From NCBI RefSeq assembly GCF_040026395.1, contig NZ_CP157278.1, positions 4,526,001 to 4,590,000 of the forward strand: a stretch of 64,000 nt of DNA, written 5' to 3'. Positions 52,846 to 62,895 of the stretch are shown here, piece by piece (within the stretch, counting starts at the first letter, position 1; the number at the start of each line of letters is the position of its first letter). A program made the translations under genes and the position numbers. Under the pieces are notes generated by a model, which saw nothing but the letters and a program-made list of their open reading frames with translations, made no database searches and was not told the origin of the DNA. Source of the stretch: Pedobacter lusitanus. Lineage in GTDB: Bacteria; Bacteroidota; Bacteroidia; Sphingobacteriales; Sphingobacteriaceae.

Positions 52846-55512
52846 TTGGCAGCTTTAGTTTTGAAGATATATACGAGCCCCTTTTTATTAATAGTTTTCA
52901 GCGTATTTATAAATTTTTCTGTAAAGGCCCAAACTGGTATTCAGCTTCGGGGCACGGTACTGGATACTACCCATACCGGTATTCCGGGTACTAACGTACG
53001 TTTGATTACCGGAAAAGATACTTTAAGTACAAATACGGATCAGAACGGAGCTTTCAGCTTTACCAGCGTGAAAAATAATACTGCGAACCTGCTGATCAGG
53101 GGTATCGGTTATAAACCTTATCAAACTGTAATTACACTGAAGGATGGGGTGCCAGACCAGACCTTATCTGCCATATTTTTAAAATCTGCAACACTTCAGC
53201 TAAATGAAGTCATCATTAAAGGGAAAGCTGTACCGATGAAAGTGATGAAGGATACCATTGAATTTAACGCTGCAGCCTTTGATGTGCGTGAAAATGATAA
53301 AGTGGAGGATTTGCTGAAACAGTTGCCGGGGGTTGAAACTGATAAAGATGGGAATGTTACCTCGGCTGGTAAAGTGCTAACCAAAATCCGTGTGAACGGA
53401 AAAGATTTCTTTACAGGCGATGTCAAGGAGTTTATTTCCAAGTTACCTGCAGGCACAGTTTCTAAAATCCAGTTTATTGATGATTATGGCAATAAAGCAA
53501 ACTTTACCGGCATCAAAACGGGTGAACCCCAGAAGATATTAAACGTTGTTCTTAAATCTAATCTTAATAATGGGAATTTTGGTGGTGCAACTCTAAGCGG
53601 AGGAACTGATAACCGTTATGCTTTAAATATTAATGATTATTTATGGAGGGATCTCAGGCAGATTGGAATAAATGGAAATGCCGGTAATACCAATACAGGG
53701 GCCGGAATTAATACTAATGCCAATATAGGATCAAGCTACAGAGATAAATTTGGTAAAAATCTGATCTTCAGCAGTAACTATAATTATGGTTATAATAAAA
53801 ATGAAAGTGTACAACAGAGTTCCGTAAGAACAGTGAACTCTATGGGAATCATTAATAATTTATCAACCAACACTAATTTTTCGAAAAACAATACTCATAA
53901 CTTCGATCTGAACCTGGAATCGACAGATGAGGTAAATTATATCAGGGGTGGGATAAGAGGTACTATACAGGGAACAAGCAGTACTTCGGCCTCTGATGCT
54001 ATACAAACAGGGGTAATCAGGCAGGATCTGCATACAAATCGTATGGGTAAACAGCGCAGCCCTAATCTGAATGGAGATTTCTCTATGGCGCGCAAGTTTG
54101 CGAAAACAGGAAGGGTTTTTTCAATGAGCGTAAACGCTGGCTCCGGACTCAGCAGTAATCATACTGATCTGGATAATCAGATTACCTATTATAAATCGAA
54201 AACTGATTCTGTAGCTAAAGATTCTTTATTGAACCAATTGATTGATGAGCGTAACCGGAATACTACGGTAAGTGCAAATTTCACTTATACTGAGCCTTTG
54301 AATCGGAAAAATGATACCCTGGTCAAAAAAAGTATAGATTTTAGTTATGTGTTTAACCTGAATCATACCAATAACAGCCTGGATACCAAAGACAGGGATA
54401 TTACCGGAAATGTGCGGGAAGTGGATTCATTGAGTAATACTTACACTTCTTCATTCAGCAGACATATTATAGGGCTGAATTACAGATACGAAACCAAAAA
54501 GCTGAATTATGTACTGGGAATTAACGGTCAGCCATCCTTGCTAACAGGATCCTATGAGGGGCGTACAGATAAGGTTTACCGGACTGGTTTTAATATTTCC
54601 CCGATAGCCCGTATCAGTTACAGGTTGTCTGCAAAAGATCATTTTAATGCTTTTTATACCGGGAGTAGTGCAGAACCTAATTTTAACCAGCTGCAACCGG
54701 TACGTGATACCCGGAATCTGCAGAATATAGTCATTGGGAATCCTAAATTAAAAGCGGCCTTTAATCACGTGGTTAACCTGAATTATAGTCGTACAAATCC
54801 GGGGGATGGAAGTAATTTACAGGTGAGCCTGAGAGGGACAGTTACGCAAAACCAGGTGGTCTCGAATACCGTCCTGATTCCTGATGTACTGAATAGTTTC
54901 AGACAGGAAACTCATTATCTGAATACTAATGGCAATTATAATTTTGGTACCAATTATTACTGGTCTTTACCATTTGCTAAAAAGAAATATACCTTTGAGC
55001 TGATTGGCGGGTTGAATTATAATCATCGTATTTCGTTCGCTGATCAGGTGAGAAATGTGGGGCAGGGAATCAATATCAACCAGAGAACCGGTTTACGTAT
55101 GAGCCGGAAATGGATTCTGTTGCATGCTACAGCCAGTTATAATTACAGCAACAACACTTATTCCCTTGAACAGTCTGAATCAAATATTATCCAGACCTGG
55201 ACATTTAATACTGATGCGAGGGTATTTGTGCTGAAGAGCCTGGTTTTTGGGCTCAACGCAGGAAAAACGATCAACAAAGGGTTTTCGGTAGCTGCAACTA
55301 ATCCGTTTCTTATTAACGGTTCTATTGAGAAAACCTTTTTTAAAAATAAGCAGGCAAGTGTGAAAATTGAAGGTCATGATTTTTTAAATCAGGGAAATAA
55401 CCTGAACAGATCGATAACGGATAATACAACCACAGAAAGCAGGACTAATCAGATTACCCGTTATTTTTTACTGAGTCTTACCTGGAATCTGCAAAGTTTT
55501 GCCGGAATGTAA
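52846..55512 (+). CDS. Outer membrane beta-barrel receptor (carboxypeptidase-regulatory-like N-terminus)
   Basis: An 888-aa outer-membrane protein. There is no ATG: an in-frame stop at 52843 limits the start to TTG 52846 or TTG 52861, the latter giving LKIYTSPFLLIVFSVFINF as signal. A CarboxypepD_reg-like domain (about 30-115, TGIQLRGTVLDTTHTGIPGT) precedes a plug-like part with EDLLKQLPGVETDKDGNVTS and KIRVNGKDFFTGDVKEF, then a long barrel ending in YFLLSLTWNLQSFAGM. It belongs to the OMP_b-brl_3/TonB-linked group without SusD partner. It may take up or bind a substrate; no signalling gene is adjacent. A 23-bp-stem terminator follows. Confidence 0.85.
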   Translation: MAALVLKIYTSPFLLIVFSVFINFSVKAQTGIQLRGTVLDTTHTGIPGTNVRLITGKDTLSTNTDQNGAFSFTSVKNNTANLLIRGIGYKPYQTVITLKDGVPDQTLSAIFLKSATLQLNEVIIKGKAVPMKVMKDTIEFNAAAFDVRENDKVEDLLKQLPGVETDKDGNVTSAGKVLTKIRVNGKDFFTGDVKEFISKLPAGTVSKIQFIDDYGNKANFTGIKTGEPQKILNVVLKSNLNNGNFGGATLSGGTDNRYALNINDYLWRDLRQIGINGNAGNTNTGAGINTNANIGSSYRDKFGKNLIFSSNYNYGYNKNESVQQSSVRTVNSMGIINNLSTNTNFSKNNTHNFDLNLESTDEVNYIRGGIRGTIQGTSSTSASDAIQTGVIRQDLHTNRMGKQRSPNLNGDFSMARKFAKTGRVFSMSVNAGSGLSSNHTDLDNQITYYKSKTDSVAKDSLLNQLIDERNRNTTVSANFTYTEPLNRKNDTLVKKSIDFSYVFNLNHTNNSLDTKDRDITGNVREVDSLSNTYTSSFSRHIIGLNYRYETKKLNYVLGINGQPSLLTGSYEGRTDKVYRTGFNISPIARISYRLSAKDHFNAFYTGSSAEPNFNQLQPVRDTRNLQNIVIGNPKLKAAFNHVVNLNYSRTNPGDGSNLQVSLRGTVTQNQVVSNTVLIPDVLNSFRQETHYLNTNGNYNFGTNYYWSLPFAKKKYTFELIGGLNYNHRISFADQVRNVGQGININQRTGLRMSRKWILLHATASYNYSNNTYSLEQSESNIIQTWTFNTDARVFVLKSLVFGLNAGKTINKGFSVAATNPFLINGSIEKTFFKNKQASVKIEGHDFLNQGNNLNRSITDNTTTESRTNQITRYFLLSLTWNLQSFAGM

Positions 55513-55513
55513 T

Positions 55514-55569
55514 AGCTCATAAAAATAAAAGCCCTGACAGAGTTGCCAGGGCTTTTATTTTTATGAGCT
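55514..55569. terminator. Bidirectional terminator with 23-bp perfect stem
   Basis: Arms 55514-55536 and 55547-55569 are fully complementary, with a 10-nt loop; A-rich and T-rich outer parts serve the receptor gene and the helicase gene. Confidence 0.92.
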
Positions 55570-55576
55570 GCTGAAA

Positions 55577-56899
55577 TTAATCTTTTTTCGCTTTTGGTCT
55601 TGAACCATTAAATCTGCGGTTTCCTCCGCCACCATTACCAGGAGTCCTTTTTGCACCGCTAAGGTTTGGTTTAGGCTCAGTTCTATCCTGACGGCCACCT
55701 CTTGAAGGTTTACTTTTCCCTTTTACTTTTGCCGCTGCAGCGCCTGACATCAGACTTTGCCAGCTTAATGCATAAGGATGATCTTCCTGAACAGGGATTT
55801 TAAGGGCAATTAATTTTTCGATATCGTCCAGGTATTCTTTTTCTTCTCCGTCACAGAATGAGAATGAAACCCCGCTGTTACCGGCACGGCCTGTACGGCC
55901 AATTCTGTGTACATAAGTTTCCGGAACATTAGGCAATTCATAGTTGATGACGTGCGTCAGTTCATCCACATCAATACCACGTGCTGCAATATCAGTAGCC
56001 ACCAGAATACGTGTTGTTTTCGCTTTAAAATTGGTTAAAGCTCTTTGTCTTGCATTCTGTGATTTATTACCATGAATGGCTTCAGCTTTTACACCGACTT
56101 TAATCAGGTCTTTAACGATACGGTCTGCGCCATGTTTTGTACGGGTAAATACCAGGGCAGTAGTAATCGTTTTATCCTTAAGAATATGGATTAAAAGATT
56201 CTTTTTATCATTTTTTTCTACGTAATAGATTGATTGCTCAATCTTTTCTGCAGTTGAAGAAACTGGTGTTACTTCTACTTTTAACGGATTAGTTAAAATC
56301 GTATTGGCTAATTTCTGAATTTCTGCAGGCATAGTGGCTGAGAAAAACAGGGTTTGTCTTTTAGCAGGTAATTTTGCAATCGTTTTTTTAACGTCGTGGA
56401 TGAATCCCATATCGAGCATTCTGTCCGCTTCATCCAGTACAAAGATTTCAATATCTTTAAGATTGATGAAACCCTGATTCATTAAATCCAGCAATCGGCC
56501 TGGTGTGGCGATCAGAATATCTACACCGCGGTGTAAAGCATCAGTCTGCGCTTTTTGTCCGACACCGCCAAAAATAACGAGGTGGCGTAAAGAAAGATTT
56601 TTACCATAAGCCTTGAAACTTTCTTCAATCTGAATGGCAAGCTCACGTGTAGGGGTTAATACCAATGCACGGATAGGTCTGTGGCCTTTAGTGTTCTGGT
56701 GTTCTTTATTCAGCAATTGCAGCATAGGGATTGCAAAGGCCGCTGTTTTACCAGTTCCGGTTTGTGCACAGCCCAATAAGTCTCTGCTGGTTAATATAGT
56801 AGGGATAGATTGTTCTTGTATAGGGGTTGGGTTAGTATAACCCTCTGCTTGCAGCGCTTTTAAAATAGGCTCAATCAGGTTTAATTCTTCGAATAACAA
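55577..56899 (-). CDS. DEAD-box RNA helicase, RhlE-like
   Basis: A 440-aa ATP-dependent RNA helicase. All motifs are present: Q motif ([14 protein letters not shown]), motif I ([11 protein letters not shown]), Ia (PTRELAIQI), II ([10 protein letters not shown]), III (FSATMP), V ([11 protein letters not shown]) and VI ([10 protein letters not shown]). The C-terminal tail (about 375-440) is basic and Gly/Arg-rich ([30 protein letters not shown]), suited to bind RNA. It acts in the cytosol on ribosome assembly or mRNA folding, often in the cold. It is a single gene. Confidence 0.95.
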   Translation of the reverse strand: MLFEELNLIEPILKALQAEGYTNPTPIQEQSIPTILTSRDLLGCAQTGTGKTAAFAIPMLQLLNKEHQNTKGHRPIRALVLTPTRELAIQIEESFKAYGKNLSLRHLVIFGGVGQKAQTDALHRGVDILIATPGRLLDLMNQGFINLKDIEIFVLDEADRMLDMGFIHDVKKTIAKLPAKRQTLFFSATMPAEIQKLANTILTNPLKVEVTPVSSTAEKIEQSIYYVEKNDKKNLLIHILKDKTITTALVFTRTKHGADRIVKDLIKVGVKAEAIHGNKSQNARQRALTNFKAKTTRILVATDIAARGIDVDELTHVINYELPNVPETYVHRIGRTGRAGNSGVSFSFCDGEEKEYLDDIEKLIALKIPVQEDHPYALSWQSLMSGAAAAKVKGKSKPSRGGRQDRTEPKPNLSGAKRTPGNGGGGNRRFNGSRPKAKKD

Positions 56900-57027
56900 T
56901 GTGTTTGAATTTTAATGTGTATAATTATGAAGAGACGTTAACAATCAGCAGGTGTTTAATTAATGAATTCCTTGCTGTTTAAAGAGTTACGTTTCGCTGC
57001 CGCAAATATACATATAAGTTCGGTAAC

Positions 57028-58368
57028 TTATTTGTCTTCTTTAAAGCGGGTGAAAAACAATAGCGCAAGGACACATAAAACAAAGCCCACAACACCGTTC
57101 AGGCGCAGCCCGAAATCATGACCAGGGTCTTTACCATAGATGGTCAGCATGGCAAAAAGGGCGATACCCAAAGTCTGTCCGAGTTTCACAAACAAGTACT
57201 TAACGGCGAAAAACATGCCCTCGTGGTTTTTACCGGTGTCTCTGGTATCTTTTTGCGCAATGTCTGCCAGGATTGCATTGGGTAAAATGCCCAGCGCTGC
57301 CAATGGAAAGGATGCACAGACTACCAGGATATACATTTGCATATCGGGTGAAAAAGGCAGACGGCCAAGGAAATAAATAGTGACAAAAATAAGACTTAAG
57401 ATCGCAAAAGCAGCGAGCACCAGGGCCTTTCTGCCATAACGTTTTGCTCCATAATTAACAAAAGGATAAAACAACAGGGAAAGGACAACCATAATGCCCA
57501 TGTACTTTCCGCCATTGGATTCAGGCAGTCTTAAAAGAACACTAACGAAATACAGCAATCCACTTGAAATGATACTCAATGCAGTATAATAAGCAAAATC
57601 AGAGATCAGGTAATACTTGAAATTTGAATTCCGGAAGGTGTTTTTAATGGCAGGAATCAAAGGGACATGTGTGGGTTTTCCATCACTGTATTCTTTTTCA
57701 TTAATGGTGATTACCGGAAGAATCATCACCAGGCCGGAGAAAACAGCCAGACCGATAATGGTATATTGCAGGGCTTCCATGCGCTGATGTATAGAAAAGA
57801 CCTGCTGAATCATATCGGCAAAATTGTTGGTCATCGCAGAGAAGATCATTCCCATCACATAACCGACCTGCTGAAAAGTGGAAAGTTTTACCTTTTGCTC
57901 AGCTGTATGAGCAAGTTCTGCCAGTAATGCGTTATAAGGGATAATATAAGTCGTAACCGACATAAAAAAACCAATCAGCATGAGTGTTAACCACCAGGCA
58001 TTTGTGGTTGATTCTGCTTTAATCAGCGGATGGAAAACCAATCCGCAGAAAATAACAGCCGGGATAATTGCATAACGCATAATCGGAATGCGGCGGCCTC
58101 TGGGATTTTTACTGCTATCACTCACTGATGCAATAAAAGGATCGTAAAAGGCATCAAAAAGTCTTCCTGATGCTGCGATAATAGAAAGGATATTAAAAGC
58201 GCCGAAAACTATCAGTTGCGGCACCAGCGGAGTTAAACCTGAATGAGTAGGCGGAAGATAGAAATAAGGGAGCATCACAATAATAATATTGGTCATAATA
58301 CTCCAGCCCATCATTCCCGCGGCGTAGGTAATCTCTTTACTTAATGGCAGTTCCTTCTTCTGCTGCAT
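57028..58368 (-). CDS. GPH-type sugar:cation symporter (MFS)
   Basis: A 446-aa transporter of the glycoside-pentoside-hexuronide family with about 12 membrane segments. The marker block FDAFYDPFIASVSDSSKNPR, followed by GRRIPIMRYAI, is visible at about residues 65-98, and LIPAIKNTFRNSNFKYYL in the middle loop. Such proteins import disaccharides or glycosides with Na+ or H+. Its ATG lies 32 bp inside the preceding APC permease gene, so the two are translated from one message; a joint substrate is not evident. Confidence 0.87.
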   Translation of the reverse strand: MQQKKELPLSKEITYAAGMMGWSIMTNIIIVMLPYFYLPPTHSGLTPLVPQLIVFGAFNILSIIAASGRLFDAFYDPFIASVSDSSKNPRGRRIPIMRYAIIPAVIFCGLVFHPLIKAESTTNAWWLTLMLIGFFMSVTTYIIPYNALLAELAHTAEQKVKLSTFQQVGYVMGMIFSAMTNNFADMIQQVFSIHQRMEALQYTIIGLAVFSGLVMILPVITINEKEYSDGKPTHVPLIPAIKNTFRNSNFKYYLISDFAYYTALSIISSGLLYFVSVLLRLPESNGGKYMGIMVVLSLLFYPFVNYGAKRYGRKALVLAAFAILSLIFVTIYFLGRLPFSPDMQMYILVVCASFPLAALGILPNAILADIAQKDTRDTGKNHEGMFFAVKYLFVKLGQTLGIALFAMLTIYGKDPGHDFGLRLNGVVGFVLCVLALLFFTRFKEDK

Positions 58369-59716
58369 CGGCTACCTCTTTCTTTTTGTTGAATAATTTT
58401 GAAATAAAATAGATGATTACGAATGCTATAAATATATACAATCCATTCATAGCTGCGGATGGATCATCCTGATAAATACTGATTCCTACAAAAAGGTAAA
58501 AAGAAATAAACAATACCGGAAGCACCGGGTACCATTTCATCATATAAATACTGTTTTTATCCAGATGTGAAGTGGTTCTGCGCAAGATAAACAATGTAGC
58601 TGCCGAACTTGCTGTTCCTATGCATTCCAGAATAATGGAATAGTTAACAATCTTATCAAATGTCTGTGCAAAAAACAAGGTAATGATAACTAATGCTGTA
58701 AAAGTGGTCAGACTGACTACCATGACATCAGTTTTTTTGTTTTTTTGTGCAAAAACTGACGGGAGAGCTTTTTCTTCGCCCATGGCAAACATGGCTCTTG
58801 GATTACTGAGCAGATTTACATTGACATATCCCAAAACGGATAGAAAAATGACTGCTGAGAGCACGGTAAAACCTGCAGGACCAAAGATCTTTCCTGCCAG
58901 TATTGCGGCAATACTGTGAGCGGTTTTCAGCTGCTCAAAACCTATAACGCTCACGTAGGCATAATTAATCAGCAGATATAATAAAATGATAATAAAGAGC
59001 CCCATTTTAATGCCTTTGGGAATTATCTTTTTAGCATCCTTTACCTCTCCGCCAAGATTAATGGTTTGGGTATAACCGGCAAAGGAGAAGGTCACAGCAA
59101 TCAGACAGATTCCCAGTGCTCTGCCATAATCTGACCAGACCGGTAAATTACCTGAGGCTGTTTTGAATACCGGTGTTATAGTTGCTGCATTTCCTCCGAA
59201 AAATATAGCGCAAATCAGGATAAGAACCAGGGTGATTTTAATCACTGTGAGTATATTCTGAACTTTTGAACTCGCTTTTAATCCCAGCAGATTAATGCAG
59301 TAAAAAATAAGAATGGTACTGCCGGCAACGATGAGCCGGTAAAAATCAGTCTGCATCTCTGGAGGAAAAATAACACTGCTCAGATATTCTGATCCGATCA
59401 GGGTCACTCCCGCCATCGAGGCGGCATTTGTTAACACTACAGTTCCATTTATTGCAAAAGCAACCGAAGGGTGATAACAGGTGGAAAATATCTTGTAATA
59501 ACCACCGGTGACTGGGAAACGGGAGCCTATTTCTGCATAAATCAATGCACCGCAGTAAGCCACCAGACCACCAATAATCCAGGCTAAAAAGAACAATTCG
59601 GGGATCTGGGCTTTTGAGGCTACATTTACTGGTGTCCGGAAAATTCCCATTCCAATAACCAGGCTGACTACGATCATAGACAGATCGAAAAGGGAAAGTT
59701 GTTTTTTAGGCTGCAT
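58337..59716 (-). CDS. APC-family amino-acid permease
   Basis: A 459-aa permease with 12 membrane segments. The start LSLFDLSMIVVSLVIGMGIF carries the unwound first helix (GMGIF) that binds the substrate amine. Further blocks are FFLAWIIGGLVAYCGALIYA, the AEIGSRFPVTGGYY segment and FSFAGYTQTINLGGEVKDAK in helix 6. It probably imports a neutral or branched amino acid. Its stop lies inside the next gene (32-bp overlap). Confidence 0.9.
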   Translation of the reverse strand: MQPKKQLSLFDLSMIVVSLVIGMGIFRTPVNVASKAQIPELFFLAWIIGGLVAYCGALIYAEIGSRFPVTGGYYKIFSTCYHPSVAFAINGTVVLTNAASMAGVTLIGSEYLSSVIFPPEMQTDFYRLIVAGSTILIFYCINLLGLKASSKVQNILTVIKITLVLILICAIFFGGNAATITPVFKTASGNLPVWSDYGRALGICLIAVTFSFAGYTQTINLGGEVKDAKKIIPKGIKMGLFIIILLYLLINYAYVSVIGFEQLKTAHSIAAILAGKIFGPAGFTVLSAVIFLSVLGYVNVNLLSNPRAMFAMGEEKALPSVFAQKNKKTDVMVVSLTTFTALVIITLFFAQTFDKIVNYSIILECIGTASSAATLFILRRTTSHLDKNSIYMMKWYPVLPVLFISFYLFVGISIYQDDPSAAMNGLYIFIAFVIIYFISKLFNKKKEVADAAEEGTAIK

Positions 59717-59824
59717 GTATTGATAGAGTAATTGCCCGAAGGTAAGGCAAAATGTGTATTTGTTGAAACTTTGTGGTTTAATTGAGGTAGCTATTCATTA
59801 AATTTGCAGTTCTACACAAAGATT

Positions 59825-61744
59825 ATGGCTGAACCAATATATAATGATGACAGTATACGGTCATTAGACTGGAAAGAACACATCAGATTACGTCCTGGTA
59901 TGTATATCGGGAAGTTGGGTGATGGCTCTGCCCAGGATGATGGTATTTATGTCCTGCTCAAGGAAATCATGGATAACTCTATTGATGAGTTCGTGATGGG
60001 GTCGGGCCGTATTATTGATATCACTGTTTCTGATTCCAAGGTAAATGTGCGTGATTACGGTCGTGGTATTCCATTGGGTAAGGTGATCGATTGCGTATCC
60101 AAGATTAATACCGGTGGTAAATACGACAGTAATGCTTTCCAGAAATCTGTAGGCTTAAACGGGGTGGGTACGAAAGCTGTAAATGCTTTATCGACTAATT
60201 TCGTAGTGCAGTCTTACCGTGACGGAAAAACAAAAAAGGTAGAGTTTTCAAGAGGGGAGATCACTATGGATCATCCGGTAATTGATACGACTCAAAGAAA
60301 CGGTACTGCGATTACTTTTTATCCGGATGATACTATTTTCAGAAACTATCACTATATCCCTGATTTTGTAGAAAGCATGATCTGGAACTATGTGTTCCTG
60401 AACACCGGACTGACTGTTAATTTTAATAATCAGAAATATTTATCTGAACGTGGTCTGTATGACCTGCTGCATAAGGTAGCAGATGTGGAGAATATCCGTT
60501 ATCCTATTATTCATCTGAAAGGAAATGATATAGAGATTGCCATGACTCACGGTCAGCAATATGGTGAAGATTATCATTCTTTTGTGAATGGACAGCATAC
60601 TACTCAGGGGGGGACACACCAGGCAGCTTTCAGAGAGGCCGTGGTTAAAACTATCCGTGAGTTCTATAAAAAAGAATATGAAGCTTCGGATATCCGTTCT
60701 TCAATTATTGCAGCAATTTCGGTACGTGTACAGGAACCGGTGTTTGAGTCGCAGACAAAAACTAAGCTGGGATCACAGAATATGGGGCCTGAAGGGCCTT
60801 CTGTCCGTACTTTTATTAACGACTTTGTTAAAAAAGAGCTGGATGATTACCTGCATAAACATACTGATGTTGCAGATTCTTTACTTAAACGTATTCTGCA
60901 GTCGGAACGTGAACGTAAGGATATTGCCGGAATTAAAAAACTGGCTAATGACCGGGCTAAAAAGGCATCACTTCATAATAAAAAACTCAGGGACTGTAAA
61001 GTGCATTTTAACAGTACACATGAGAAACGTTATGAGACAACCTTGTTTATCACTGAGGGAGATTCTGCTTCCGGATCAATTACCAAATCGCGGGATGTGG
61101 ATTGCCAGGCAGTATTCAGTCTGAAAGGTAAACCGCTGAACTGTTACGAACTGACCAAAAAAGTTGTTTATGAAAATGAAGAGTTCAATTTATTGCAGCA
61201 TGCGCTGAATATTGAAGACGGACTTGACGGCTTACATTATAACAATATCGTGATTGCTACAGATGCGGATGTGGACGGTATGCACATCAGGTTACTGATG
61301 ATGACATTCTTTCTGCAGTTCTTTCCTGATCTGGTAAGAGCCGGACACGTTTATATCTTACAAACACCATTATTCAGGGTACGTAATAAGAAAGAAACGA
61401 TCTATTGTTACAGTGACGACGAACGTAAAAAAGCTATTGAGAAATTAGGGAATAAGCCTGAGATTACAAGGTTTAAAGGTCTGGGTGAGATTTCTCCTGA
61501 TGAGTTTGGTTTGTTTATCGGTAAGGATATCCGTTTAGACCCGGTAATCCTGAAAGATCAGACTATTAAAAATCTGCTGGAATATTATATGGGGAAAAAT
61601 ACTCCGGACAGACAGCAGCATATTATCAGAAACTTAAGGATAGAGAAAGATACGGTAGAAGAATTAGTCTCTGCTGATCTGGATGCTGCAACAGCTGCGG
61701 TCTCTGAAGATATTATAGAAGATGAAATTGCAGAATCGGCTTAA
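59825..61744 (+). CDS. parE: DNA topoisomerase IV subunit B
   Basis: A 639-aa type IIA topoisomerase B subunit. I start at ATG 59825 ([20 protein letters not shown]); a TTG at 59804 would add seven residues. The GHKL ATPase motifs are [13 protein letters not shown] (Asn-Asp), DYGRGIPLG and [14 protein letters not shown]; the TOPRIM part has [25 protein letters not shown] and the RFKGLGEI signature. The length without the extra GyrB insert fits ParE. It separates linked chromosomes with ParC. parC, often next to it, is not in the window; the downstream gene is convergent. Its stop overlaps that of the BrkB gene by four bases. Confidence 0.92.
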   Translation: MAEPIYNDDSIRSLDWKEHIRLRPGMYIGKLGDGSAQDDGIYVLLKEIMDNSIDEFVMGSGRIIDITVSDSKVNVRDYGRGIPLGKVIDCVSKINTGGKYDSNAFQKSVGLNGVGTKAVNALSTNFVVQSYRDGKTKKVEFSRGEITMDHPVIDTTQRNGTAITFYPDDTIFRNYHYIPDFVESMIWNYVFLNTGLTVNFNNQKYLSERGLYDLLHKVADVENIRYPIIHLKGNDIEIAMTHGQQYGEDYHSFVNGQHTTQGGTHQAAFREAVVKTIREFYKKEYEASDIRSSIIAAISVRVQEPVFESQTKTKLGSQNMGPEGPSVRTFINDFVKKELDDYLHKHTDVADSLLKRILQSERERKDIAGIKKLANDRAKKASLHNKKLRDCKVHFNSTHEKRYETTLFITEGDSASGSITKSRDVDCQAVFSLKGKPLNCYELTKKVVYENEEFNLLQHALNIEDGLDGLHYNNIVIATDADVDGMHIRLLMMTFFLQFFPDLVRAGHVYILQTPLFRVRNKKETIYCYSDDERKKAIEKLGNKPEITRFKGLGEISPDEFGLFIGKDIRLDPVILKDQTIKNLLEYYMGKNTPDRQQHIIRNLRIEKDTVEELVSADLDAATAAVSEDIIEDEIAESA

Positions 61745-62754
61745 GCCGATTCTGGTTTTGTTTCTTTAGGATGTTGCGGTGGTAAAACATCAACTTTTTC
61801 TTCGATCACAGTAATCTGTGTATGCACAGCATATTTACTAGGTCTGATTCCTTTATCATATTTTTCTGCATAGGCCTGGGTAAACTCAGCACCGAAATAC
61901 AGAATAATAGCGGTATAATAAATCCATAGCAAGATAACAATAATTGAACTTGCAGCACCAAAGGCTGATGCAGGATTTCCTTTTTCAATATAAATACCGA
62001 TCAGGTATTTACCAAGGCTAAATAGTAATGCCGTAAATAATGCGCCTATAATAGCTGATTTCCACCGGAGAATGACATCGGGTAGTATCTTGAAAATAAT
62101 TGTAAATACCGCAGTTACTGCTGCCAGGGTAAATGCATTATTCAAAATATAGATCAGCAGGGTAGTTGTCGTATCAGCTACCGGAATAACTTCACCTATC
62201 CGGCTTTGTGTAACTAAGTCTCCTAATTTGGAACCCAGGCCAACAACGATACTATTAATGACCAGTGAAACCAGCAACAGAAAGCCCATTGATACAATCA
62301 GTGAAAAAGAAAGGAGCCTGTTAGTCAGCATTTTTAACCAGCCTTTTTTAGGAACAGCTTTTACTTTCCAGATCATATTGATACTATCCTGGATTTCTAT
62401 AAAAATAGCTGTAGAACCTACAACAAGCGTTCCTATACCTATAATTAACCCCATAGTGCTTTTGCCTGTAAGATTAGCATTAGCTACAAATCCCTGGATC
62501 TGTTTGGCTGCTGCCGGACCTACCATTTCACTGATTTGTGCAAATAATTCTGTACCGGGATTCAGCTTGTCACTAAAAAATATACTCGCTGCTGAAATAA
62601 TGATAATAATCAGAGGAGTCAGTGAGAAAATGGTATAGTAAGCCAGAGCGGCACTTAATTTCATGACCCGGTCTTCAATAAAGCCTTCGCCAGCTGCTAT
62701 AAACAGGTGGTAAAGGGCTATAAAGAACTTTTTTATTTTATGTATTACTTTCAT
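61741..62754 (-). CDS. YihY/BrkB-family membrane protein
   Basis: A 337-aa inner-membrane protein with six predicted segments, the Virul_fac_BrkB domain: start block [41 protein letters not shown] (split after LIII) and late [20 protein letters not shown] and [20 protein letters not shown]. The family was once thought to be RNase BN, but is now seen as a probable transporter of unknown substrate. Its C-terminal cytoplasmic tail is charged and Pro-rich. It converges on parE with a 4-base overlap of stop codons. Confidence 0.92.
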   Translation of the reverse strand: MKVIHKIKKFFIALYHLFIAAGEGFIEDRVMKLSAALAYYTIFSLTPLIIIIISAASIFFSDKLNPGTELFAQISEMVGPAAAKQIQGFVANANLTGKSTMGLIIGIGTLVVGSTAIFIEIQDSINMIWKVKAVPKKGWLKMLTNRLLSFSLIVSMGFLLLVSLVINSIVVGLGSKLGDLVTQSRIGEVIPVADTTTTLLIYILNNAFTLAAVTAVFTIIFKILPDVILRWKSAIIGALFTALLFSLGKYLIGIYIEKGNPASAFGAASSIIVILLWIYYTAIILYFGAEFTQAYAEKYDKGIRPSKYAVHTQITVIEEKVDVLPPQHPKETKPESA

Positions 62755-62895
62755 TGTAGTCTGTTTTTTTTATCGGTGATGAAGCTGTACATGTGCTGCC
62801 TGATCCCTGTTCATTTCGGCTTGTGTACTGCTGCATATGATGGTTTCAACGGATAAATATCTTAAGCTGAACCGCAGGTTCATACCATATGGCTT

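Noticed and set aside
58337..58368. Fusion of the APC and GPH transporters
   Set aside because: The two are in different frames, each is complete, and a 32-bp overlap is compatible with two genes in one operon.
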